From an uncultured Treponema sp. (GTDB lineage: Bacteria; Spirochaetota; Spirochaetia; Treponematales; Treponemataceae), in assembly GCA_905372205.1 (NCBI GenBank), contig CAJPOH010000073.1, positions 1-5,789 of the forward strand: 5,789 nucleotides of DNA, in the 5' to 3' direction. Positions 1 to 5,239 of this stretch are shown one piece after another. The number at the start of each line of letters is the position of its first letter. The stretch's first letter is position 1. A program made the translations under genes and the position numbers. The notes under the pieces are model-generated. The model was not told the origin of the DNA and made no database searches. It saw only the letters and a program-made list of their open reading frames with translations.

Positions 1-2598
1 AATCTTGAACTTCTTTTAAAGAATAGAGTTGAAGAAATAAAGAATAAAGAAAAGAAGTCTAATTTTGAACTCAAAGAATATGTTGATAGCAATGGAAGAG
101 CCTTAAAGGATGAAGTTGCAAAGGTAAGTGAAACAGTAAGGCAAGACATTGCAAAAGACAAAGCATATCTTCAAGAATTTAAGGAAAATTGGCAGGCAGA
201 AGTCTCTTCTTTTGTGGAAAAAATAAAGACTGATTTTGCAGAAACTGAAAACAATATAAATAGTAAGAGTTCTCTTTTAATCACTAAGATGAACGAAGCA
301 GAAAGAGCATTGCAGCAAACAGCAGACTATCTCAAGAATGAGTTCGAGAATGGAGAGAAAAATAGCACCGCTCAAATGGAAACAATGTTAAGCGATCTTC
401 AAAATAACATTGATGAACTTTCTAAGCAGGCAGATAAGAAAATTGCTGATTTTAAAGGACAACTCGAAGCAAGATTTAAAAAATTTGAACAACTTATCTC
501 TGGTACTGATGTAATGCAAAGTGAACTTGAAAAAGCTCTCACTAGTGCCAAAGAAAAAGCGAAGGAAGAATTCAATCATTATGTTTCTATTTTAAAACTT
601 GACCAACAAACTTTTGCTAAAAATTTTGATGCAGAAACAGAAAAACTAAGAACAAAGCTTACAGCAATAGATTCGAATGTTGAAGTTCTGAGAACAAAAG
701 CTTTTGATACTGTTTCTACAAAACTTGGAGAGTTTGAAAAAGATTTCTTTGGCAATTTAGCCAAACGTAGTGAAGAAATAGATGCTAGCTTTGAAACATT
801 AAAAGAAAATGTAAAAGATAAACTTCAAACTTTGTTAGAAGAAAGAGAAACTGAAAGAAAAGAAATTGAAGCAGAATATAAAAAAGAGTTGCAAGAAAGA
901 GTCAATGAACTTTCAGAAGAATCCAAGACACAGTTTCAAAAATTGGAAAGCCAAATTCTCGAAGTGGAAGGCAATTTATCAAAACGAGTTACGGCTAGTG
1001 ACGATTCAATTATGAAATATTCACAAACACTCAAAGATGATATAAATGTTGCTTTAGAAAAAGCTCGCCAATATCTAGAAAAAGAGTTAACAGATTACAA
1101 GGGAGACCTGCAGGGCTCCTTAAATTCCCATTATTTTGATTTGGAAGAAGCTGCAAAGGGTTTAAGGGAAAGAATTGACGAAACTAAACTCAATGCTAAT
1201 ATTGAGTTTGAAACCATAAAGAAAGATTTTGATTTGTGGAAAAACAATGTGGAACAACGATTTGATAGCTCTAAATCTTTTTTTGAAGATAAACTTACAA
1301 ATATTGAAAGCATCACAAATGACACAATGGAGAACTTAAAAACTAAATATGACGGGCAGTTTAATGAATTAGTTACTAAAAACAACAACTTATTTGCAGG
1401 TTTTGAAGAAAAGGTTGCTTCGTTAAACGATGATATTCTCATAGCTCAATCTCAATTCAAGAAAGAAGCGGAAACGATTGATGATAAATTAAATGAAAAA
1501 ATAAAAGAAGCTTTTGTAAACATTGAAAATAAAGTTTCGCAAGCGAATGGAGACACAAACGAAGCTATAGAAAATGTTCGAAATATGATTCATTCTTTGA
1601 GAGAAAATCTTAATGACATTCAAGAAAAAACCACTAATAAGATTCAAGCAGATGCAGAACGATTGAATGGAATTATCGAAGAAATTGACAAAAAACAAAA
1701 TGCTTTTATTGTGCAAACTCAAGTTTTTGAAAAAGCTGATATGTTAAAAGTGGAACTTGAAAAATCGATTGAAAAGTTAAAGTTAGAAGTCGCTCATTTT
1801 GATGTTTATCGAACTGCCATGGATGAAATATCAAACCAATACAACAGAGTGTGCAAAATGGAAGCAGAGATAGAGACAAAGATTACTTCATTTATGAATG
1901 AAAGAGCTAGAATAGAACGTCTCGAGAGTGAATTTGCTCGCTTTAATGATTTTTCTGAGATTATTGACAAAAAAATCGATGCACTAAAGGCTACTAATGA
2001 TGAGATTCAAGGATATGAAGTACAATTGAGAAAGATGGAAGAAAGTATTTCAAAAGTGAATTCACGTTATGAACGCCTTGAAAAAAAAGAAATTGTCCTT
2101 GATCAAACTGCAGAAAGCATTAGTACTGCCTTTGAAGACTTAAAGGTTTTAGAAAACAATATTAAAACATTCAAAGGTGAGATTGCTAATATGCCTGAGC
2201 AAGTTGAAGATATAAAGAGAGCCATAGATGCTCTAAACTTTAATAAAGGCAAGGCTGATTCAGTGTTTTCAAAATTAAATTCCTTAGATGAAATGCTAGC
2301 AGATATTGAAAAGCAAATGTCAAAGTTACAAGAATCAAGATCATGGCTTGCTAGTGTTGAAACAAGACTCACTACACTATCTACAGGTACTGACGAAAAA
2401 CTAAAAATGCTTGCAACACTCTATAAAGATGAACCATCACAAGTAAACAAAAGTAGTGGAGCACCTTCTTTTGGAGACAGAGAAAATGTTATGAAACTAC
2501 ACAGAGAAGGTTGGTCAAACAATCAAATTGCCAATGCTCTAAAATTTTCTCTGACAGAAGTTGAGTTAATCATTGAGATGGGAGAGCGAATGAGATAG
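1..2598 (+). CDS. SpiroCoCo-like giant coiled-coil protein, 5' end outside the window
   Basis: The frame is open from base 1 to the TAG at 2596-2598, giving 865 visible residues; the GTG at 214 is only an internal codon, since the same coiled-coil sequence continues upstream of it. Nearly the whole product is rich in Glu, Lys, Asn, Asp, Leu and Ile with heptad-like spacing and almost no Pro or Gly, so it should be a long rod. I see no signal peptide or membrane segment in the visible part. The rod ends near visible residue 800, followed by a polar linker (KDEPSQVNKSSGAPSFGD) and a last ~38-residue segment with VMKLHREGWSNNQIANAL and then LTEVELIIEM, which reads as a helix-turn-helix-like tail. 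Long coiled coils of this kind are known in treponemes as SpiroCoCo proteins; their role is not well established, and a cytoskeletal or motility-linked scaffold is only a guess. The gene converges on ispF. Confidence 0.85.
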   Translation, partial: NLELLLKNRVEEIKNKEKKSNFELKEYVDSNGRALKDEVAKVSETVRQDIAKDKAYLQEFKENWQAEVSSFVEKIKTDFAETENNINSKSSLLITKMNEAERALQQTADYLKNEFENGEKNSTAQMETMLSDLQNNIDELSKQADKKIADFKGQLEARFKKFEQLISGTDVMQSELEKALTSAKEKAKEEFNHYVSILKLDQQTFAKNFDAETEKLRTKLTAIDSNVEVLRTKAFDTVSTKLGEFEKDFFGNLAKRSEEIDASFETLKENVKDKLQTLLEERETERKEIEAEYKKELQERVNELSEESKTQFQKLESQILEVEGNLSKRVTASDDSIMKYSQTLKDDINVALEKARQYLEKELTDYKGDLQGSLNSHYFDLEEAAKGLRERIDETKLNANIEFETIKKDFDLWKNNVEQRFDSSKSFFEDKLTNIESITNDTMENLKTKYDGQFNELVTKNNNLFAGFEEKVASLNDDILIAQSQFKKEAETIDDKLNEKIKEAFVNIENKVSQANGDTNEAIENVRNMIHSLRENLNDIQEKTTNKIQADAERLNGIIEEIDKKQNAFIVQTQVFEKADMLKVELEKSIEKLKLEVAHFDVYRTAMDEISNQYNRVCKMEAEIETKITSFMNERARIERLESEFARFNDFSEIIDKKIDALKATNDEIQGYEVQLRKMEESISKVNSRYERLEKKEIVLDQTAESISTAFEDLKVLENNIKTFKGEIANMPEQVEDIKRAIDALNFNKGKADSVFSKLNSLDEMLADIEKQMSKLQESRSWLASVETRLTTLSTGTDEKLKMLATLYKDEPSQVNKSSGAPSFGDRENVMKLHREGWSNNQIANALKFSLTEVELIIEMGERMR

Positions 2599-2600
2599 TC

Positions 2601-2630
2601 GTGTACTTATTAAAACTAGCAATGTCTGAA
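2601..2630 (+). repeat. Copy 1 of a short gapped intergenic repeat
   Basis: The blocks gtgtact (2601-2607), actagcaa (2615-2622) and tctgaa (2625-2630) occur in the same order and orientation at 4303-4329. The first spacer is 7 bases here and 4 there; the second is 2 bases in both. It lies directly after the coiled-coil stop codon. It may be a degenerate dispersed repeat; nature unknown. Confidence 0.35.
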
Positions 2631-2644
2631 GTGTTAGAACAACT

Positions 2645-2667
2645 CCAAGAAGTAAAGCACCTTCTGG
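2645..2667. other. Weak hairpin in the convergent gap
   Basis: AGAAG (2648-2652) pairs with CTTCT (2661-2665) across an 8-base loop, extended by CC/GG (2645-2646 with 2666-2667) past a one-base bulge. It sits 46 bases after the coiled-coil stop, where a terminator would be expected, but no T-run follows on either strand, so an intrinsic terminator is not supported. Confidence 0.2.
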
Positions 2668-2672
2668 TATCA

Positions 2673-2681
2673 CCTTTGTAT
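2673..2681 (+). repeat. Left 9-bp target-site duplication of the MITE
   Basis: The sequence cctttgtat directly abuts the left terminal repeat of the 2682-2800 element and is repeated exactly, in the same orientation, directly after its right end (2801-2809). A direct repeat touching both ends of an inverted-repeat element is the mark of transposition. Confidence 0.9.
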
Positions 2682-2693
2682 CAGGGATTCCGC
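2682..2693 (+). repeat. Left terminal inverted repeat of the MITE
   Basis: CAGGGATTCCGC, the exact reverse complement of 2789-2800. The match stops after 12 bases; the next bases inward (attat on the left, ctagc on the right read inward) do not match. Confidence 0.9.
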
Positions 2694-2722
2694 ATTATAA
2701 AGAGTGCAAAAGCCTTTCAAGA
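2694..2722 (-). promoter_or_regulatory. Possible outward-facing promoter inside the MITE
   Basis: On the minus strand a perfect TATAAT lies at 2699-2694, just inside the left terminal repeat. Upstream of it, TCTTGA (2722-2717) is 17 bases away, or TTGAAA (2720-2715) 15 bases away. Transcription would leave the element through its left end and run antisense into the 3' end of the coiled-coil gene. The element is A+T-rich, so a chance match is quite possible. Confidence 0.25.
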
Positions 2723-2769
2723 CAATATTCACATAAGAATCTCAATATTTGCAATGAATCTATTGTCTT
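2719..2769. repeat. Inner inverted repeat (stem) of the MITE
   Basis: aagacaata (2719-2727) is the exact reverse complement of tattgtctt (2761-2769). Three more pairs (ttc 2728-2730 with gaa) can form past a two-base bulge. The arms are 37 and 31 bases from the two ends, so the element is not fully symmetrical. Confidence 0.6.
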
Positions 2770-2784
2770 AAATGAATAAAAGTG

Positions 2785-3276
2785 CTAGGCGGAATCCCTG
2801 CCTTTGTATAAAAGAGCTGTAGCCAAGCTTGCAACAGCATTGCTAGTTCCAATGTCTCCAGTCTTTTCATGTGTTTTAAATTTCACAAACACACGAGAAT
2901 CATCTACTTGAAGAATATTAGAAATAGATTTGATTATTGCTTTTCTGTATGGAGTAAGTTTTGGTTCTTCTATAATAACAACACAATCAATATTTTCCAG
3001 ATTCCACCCGTTCACTTTAATTTTATCCCATGCTATCGCAAGTAATTTTGAAGATGGTGCATTTTTCCACTCCATATCACTAGGCGGAAAAAGCTCACCA
3101 ATATCACATCCTATTCCACTAGCTCCCAGCAAGGCATCTATTATTGCATGAAGCAAAACATCCCCATCTGAATGGGCTTTCTCTCCTTTATGAAAAGGTA
3201 TTCTAACCCCGCCAATCATTAAAGGGTATTCTTCTTTGAGAACATGAAAATCGTAGCCTAAACCTATTTTGAACAT
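2785..3276 (-). CDS. ispF: 2-C-methyl-D-erythritol 2,4-cyclodiphosphate synthase (IspF), C-terminus altered by a MITE
   Basis: IspF is a cytosolic trimer that cyclises CDP-methylerythritol 2-phosphate to MEcPP with release of CMP, in the MEP pathway to isoprenoids. The 163-residue length fits the family (about 160). The start is the only sensible one: GLGYDFH opens the protein as in other IspFs. The metal ligands D9, H11 and H43 are present, with the HSDGD motif (35-39), DIGELFP and the T135/E137 pair in KTHEK. It differs from the E. coli enzyme in that the residues matching R142, E144 and E149 of the trimer pore are T144, N146 and L151. The gene is a stand-alone ispF, not an ispDF fusion. 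It starts 6 bases after the galE stop with no clear Shine-Dalgarno, which suggests translational coupling. The last four codons (RDSA) and the stop lie inside the MITE. Confidence 0.95.
   Translation of the reverse strand: MFKIGLGYDFHVLKEEYPLMIGGVRIPFHKGEKAHSDGDVLLHAIIDALLGASGIGCDIGELFPPSDMEWKNAPSSKLLAIAWDKIKVNGWNLENIDCVVIIEEPKLTPYRKAIIKSISNILQVDDSRVFVKFKTHEKTGDIGTSNAVASLATALLYKGRDSA
2789..2800 (-). repeat. Right terminal inverted repeat of the MITE
   Basis: GCGGAATCCCTG, exact reverse complement of 2682-2693. Read on the minus strand it encodes the last residues of IspF. Confidence 0.9.
2801..2809 (+). repeat. Right 9-bp target-site duplication of the MITE
   Basis: cctttgtat, identical to 2673-2681 and directly abutting the right terminal repeat. 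It lies in ispF coding sequence (the Tyr-Lys-Gly codons on the minus strand), so the target site was in or just at the 3' end of ispF. Confidence 0.9.
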
Positions 3277-3282
3277 AAGAAG

Positions 3283-4260
3283 CTATTTATCATATTGCTT
3301 TGAATATATCTTCCATGTAGAAGATATCAGAGTTTCAATAGAGGAATATTTTGGAGACCATCCAATTGTTTCTGTTGCTAATTTTGATGAAGCATAAGAA
3401 GATGGAGGGTCACCTTCTCGTCTCGCAACAAATTTACTAGGTATTTCTTTCCCAGTAATTCGTCTTGCTTCATTTAACATTTCTAAAACTGTATGCCCAT
3501 TTTCTGTTCCTAGATTGACTGTTATGCTCTTATCATTTTTGAAAATATAATTTAGTGCATTAACATGTGCTATAGCTAAATCAGAAACGTGTACATAATC
3601 TCTAACACAAGTACCATCTCTTGTTTGGTAGTCATTTCCAAATATCTGTAGTTCTTTTCGCATTCCACAAGCCACTTCCATGATAACAGGAAGTAAGTTT
3701 TGTGGATTTTTCTCAATGCCCTTCACATCCCCTTCTACATCATACCCTGCTGCATTAAAATATCTTAATGAAGCAAATCTCAAGCTCTTCAATATATCAT
3801 ACCATTTAAGAAACTCTTCAATCTTAAGCTTTGTAAAACCATAATAGCTATCAGGAGCTGTAGGGTGTTCTTCATCCATAGGTAGGTATTTCGGAGTACC
3901 ATAGACTGCTGCAGAAGAAGAAAATACTATAAAACGACATCCATATTTGGTTGAAGCATTTAATATATTCATTGTTGCTGAAATATTATTGATTGAATAT
4001 TTTTCTGGTGCTAGCATTGACTCTCCAACAGCCTTAAAGGCTGCAAGGTAAATGCTTGCATCAAATCCTCTTGCAAAAGCAGAATCTACGTCATCAGCAT
4101 GTCTTGTGTCTCCAGCAATGAAACTCGCTCCATCAAAAAGATTACAAAGCTGACCTGTAGTCAAATTATCAAACACAGTAACCTCATGCCCTGCATTTAA
4201 CATAGCCTTAACAACATGGCTACCAATATACCCTGCTCCACCAATAACTAAAACCTTCAT
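3283..4260 (-). CDS. galE: UDP-glucose 4-epimerase (GalE)
   Basis: This cytosolic NAD-dependent short-chain dehydrogenase/reductase interconverts UDP-glucose and UDP-galactose, feeding the Leloir pathway and glycan synthesis. The 325-residue product has the N-terminal NAD-binding motif GGAGYIGSH (7-15), D31-N32 after the second strand, FSSSAAVYG with the catalytic Ser at 116, and the catalytic pair Y140/K144 in YYGFTK. Further typical segments are NLLPVIMEVACG (188-199), IFGNDY, the VRDYVHVSDLA block (219-229) and RREGDPP (280-286) near the UDP site. The length is slightly below that of E. coli GalE (338), with no gap in the core. A GGAG (minus strand, 4270-4267) is 6 bases upstream of the ATG. 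The gene leads into ispF with a 6-base gap. A related epimerase with UDP-GlcNAc/GalNAc activity cannot be excluded from sequence alone. Confidence 0.95.
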   Translation of the reverse strand: MKVLVIGGAGYIGSHVVKAMLNAGHEVTVFDNLTTGQLCNLFDGASFIAGDTRHADDVDSAFARGFDASIYLAAFKAVGESMLAPEKYSINNISATMNILNASTKYGCRFIVFSSSAAVYGTPKYLPMDEEHPTAPDSYYGFTKLKIEEFLKWYDILKSLRFASLRYFNAAGYDVEGDVKGIEKNPQNLLPVIMEVACGMRKELQIFGNDYQTRDGTCVRDYVHVSDLAIAHVNALNYIFKNDKSITVNLGTENGHTVLEMLNEARRITGKEIPSKFVARREGDPPSSYASSKLATETIGWSPKYSSIETLISSTWKIYSKQYDK

Positions 4261-4352
4261 TTAACACTCCATAAGATCGCTAAACACACCCAAAAACTAA
4301 CTGTGTACTCCCGACTAGCAAGTTCTGAAATTCGCGATTTTCAAATAGATTC
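4261..4352. other. 92-base gap between the kinase-like gene and galE
   Basis: It holds the galE ribosome binding site (ctcc, 4267-4270), a copy of the gapped repeat (4303-4329) and an 18-base palindrome with one mismatched pair around TCGCGA (4326-4343). I find no convincing -35/-10 pair for galE and no hairpin followed by a T-run, so it cannot be said whether galE has its own promoter or is read through from the gene upstream. Confidence 0.5.
4303..4329 (+). repeat. Copy 2 of a short gapped intergenic repeat
   Basis: gtgtact (4303-4309), actagcaa (4314-4321) and tctgaa (4324-4329) repeat the blocks found at 2601-2630 in the same order. Both copies lie between genes. Outside these blocks the similarity ends. 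Confidence 0.35.
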
Positions 4353-5177
4353 TTAATAATGTTTATTATTATAATCATTTATGAGCTTTATGTCTGATGA
4401 CACTTTTTTATCTTTGCATAATTCTTGTGTGATATTCAATGCTTTTTCTATAATGTAGGGCGAGTCTGCTATACCATGCAACACAATAGAATCATCTATT
4501 ACCTCTGCATCTAAAAAATAAATTGATAAATGCAACTTAAAAGAAATATGATTAACAATCTTTTGTGCTTCATACAAGTTTGCTATGCGTTTTCTTCCTT
4601 TTTGAACATCTTCTTCTTTAATCGTTATTTCGATAGCATTTTTTATTATTTCGGCAGCTTCATGGCTAGTTATTTCGCCAGTGTTTAATACCATGTTATA
4701 AAATGTTGCTTCTTCTTGTTCTACATTGAAAAAGCATTTGTGAAAACCTTCTCTATTATTGTCGCTTTCTTTAATTAAATCACTAGCTTGCTTTTCAGTG
4801 TAATTAAACTCTTTCATTAAGCGAGAAATACGCACGCCATCTTCTGCAACAAGACGTACTGTGTAGACACCAGGAATATTACGTAAAATTGCAAAACCAC
4901 CTCTACCTATAAAAATGCAGTTTCCTTCATTTGCAATTTCGTAAACCACTTCTCTTAAAAGATCAAAATACTCATCTCTATCTCTCGAAAGAGAAGCCCA
5001 AAAACCCGGTCTTTTTTCATCATATTTTTTTAGTTTTTCGGGTGCTAACCCTTTATCTATTAAACATTGTTCAAGGTATTCGCGTTCTATAAACTTATAA
5101 CCTAAAATACCTGCTAAGTGGCTAGAAGTTTCGTCACCTAATGAAGCTATTTTTCGTGACATTGTTATTATTGCCAT
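4353..5177 (-). CDS. Cytidylate kinase-like protein with a probable C-terminal BON-like domain
   Basis: Residues 1-190 look like the cytidylate kinase-like family (Cytidylate_kin_2 type): AIITMSRKIASLGDE at the N-terminus where the nucleotide loop lies, LGYKFIEREYLE (25-36), CIFIGRGGFAILRNIPGV (87-104), RISRLMKE (116-123) and DNNREGFHKCFFN (139-151), the lid-like part. The loop lacks the classical GxxGxGKS/T form, so substrate and even kinase activity are uncertain. Residues ~195-267 (a helix, then DAEVIDDSIVLHGIADSPYI, a helix and a final strand) have the layout of a BON domain. I chose the ATG at 5177 (274 residues) rather than 5267: the family starts here, AAGGGGG lies 5 bases upstream, and the longer form would add an atypical hydrophobic stretch and overlap the divergent NUDIX gene. 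It may be the first gene of a galE-ispF unit. Confidence 0.85.
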   Translation of the reverse strand: MAIITMSRKIASLGDETSSHLAGILGYKFIEREYLEQCLIDKGLAPEKLKKYDEKRPGFWASLSRDRDEYFDLLREVVYEIANEGNCIFIGRGGFAILRNIPGVYTVRLVAEDGVRISRLMKEFNYTEKQASDLIKESDNNREGFHKCFFNVEQEEATFYNMVLNTGEITSHEAAEIIKNAIEITIKEEDVQKGRKRIANLYEAQKIVNHISFKLHLSIYFLDAEVIDDSIVLHGIADSPYIIEKALNITQELCKDKKVSSDIKLINDYNNKHY

Positions 5178-5182
5178 AACAG

Positions 5183-5189
5183 CCCCCTT
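5183..5189 (-). promoter_or_regulatory. Ribosome binding site that fixes the kinase-like start
   Basis: The minus strand reads AAGGGGG, 5 bases before the ATG at 5177-5175. It supports this start against the longer frame beginning at 5267. Confidence 0.7.
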
Positions 5190-5195
5190 AGGTAT

Positions 5196-5224
5196 AGCAT
5201 ATATTAGAATACTCAATGTGTCAA
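5196..5224 (-). promoter_or_regulatory. Candidate sigma-70 promoter for the kinase-like gene
   Basis: On the minus strand TTGACA (5224-5219, a perfect -35) is followed after 17 bases by TATGCT (5201-5196, four of six matches to TATAAT). Transcription would begin near 5189, leaving a leader of only about 12 bases that starts at the ribosome binding site. The NUDIX gene must have its promoter in the same 62-base gap or inside the kinase-like gene; TTGCCA (5171-5176) with TATAGC (5193-5198), spacing 16, is a weak candidate. Confidence 0.45.
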
Positions 5225-5225
5225 A

Positions 5226-5233
5226 GGGAGGAG
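5226..5233 (+). promoter_or_regulatory. Strong ribosome binding site of the NUDIX gene
   Basis: GGGAGGAG ends 6 bases before the ATG at 5240, close to an ideal Shine-Dalgarno, and it decides the start of the NUDIX gene. Confidence 0.75.
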
Positions 5234-5239
5234 TAAGGA

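Larger units (their letters stand above)
2682..2800. mobile_element. 119-bp MITE with 12-bp perfect terminal inverted repeats
   Basis: The ends are exact inverted repeats, CAGGGATTCCGC (2682-2693) and GCGGAATCCCTG (2789-2800), and the flanks are perfect 9-bp direct repeats. An inner inverted repeat, aagacaata (2719-2727) with tattgtctt (2761-2769), extended by ttc/gaa past a two-base bulge, would let one strand fold into a long two-tier hairpin. The element is far too short for a transposase, so it must have been moved by an enzyme encoded elsewhere. Duplications of 9 bp are made by several families (IS4/IS50, IS1, IS256 and ISAs1 types); CAGG-type ends make me think of ISAs1, but this is weak recall and no parent element is present here. 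The insertion is in the convergent gap and overlaps the last codons of ispF. Confidence 0.88.

Noticed and set aside
214..216. GTG as the start of the coiled-coil gene
   Set aside because: The frame is open to base 1 with the same coiled-coil composition, and there is no ribosome binding site before this codon.
2569..2692. A minus-strand frame reading GIPDTKVIPEGALLLGV and a hydrophobic stretch, at first like the C-terminus of a TRAP transporter small permease
   Set aside because: It has no upstream body, starts within the MITE end and runs into the coiled-coil gene; too short and no ribosome binding site.
2631..2694. tRNA-like look of the sequence with aaagcac and gggattccgc
   Set aside because: No T-loop GTTCRA consensus, no acceptor or anticodon stem that closes; the gggattccgc part is the MITE terminal repeat.
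2622..2771. A 49-codon plus-strand frame (ATG to TAA) between the coiled-coil gene and ispF
   Set aside because: More than half of it is MITE sequence, it has no Shine-Dalgarno, and it opens inside the shared gapped repeat. It is best explained as a chance frame across the insertion.
4326..4343. 18-base palindrome with one mismatch around TCGCGA, possible operator
   Set aside because: A palindrome with eight of nine pairs is expected about 0.6 times in a window of this size, so it is at chance level; no regulator gene is nearby.
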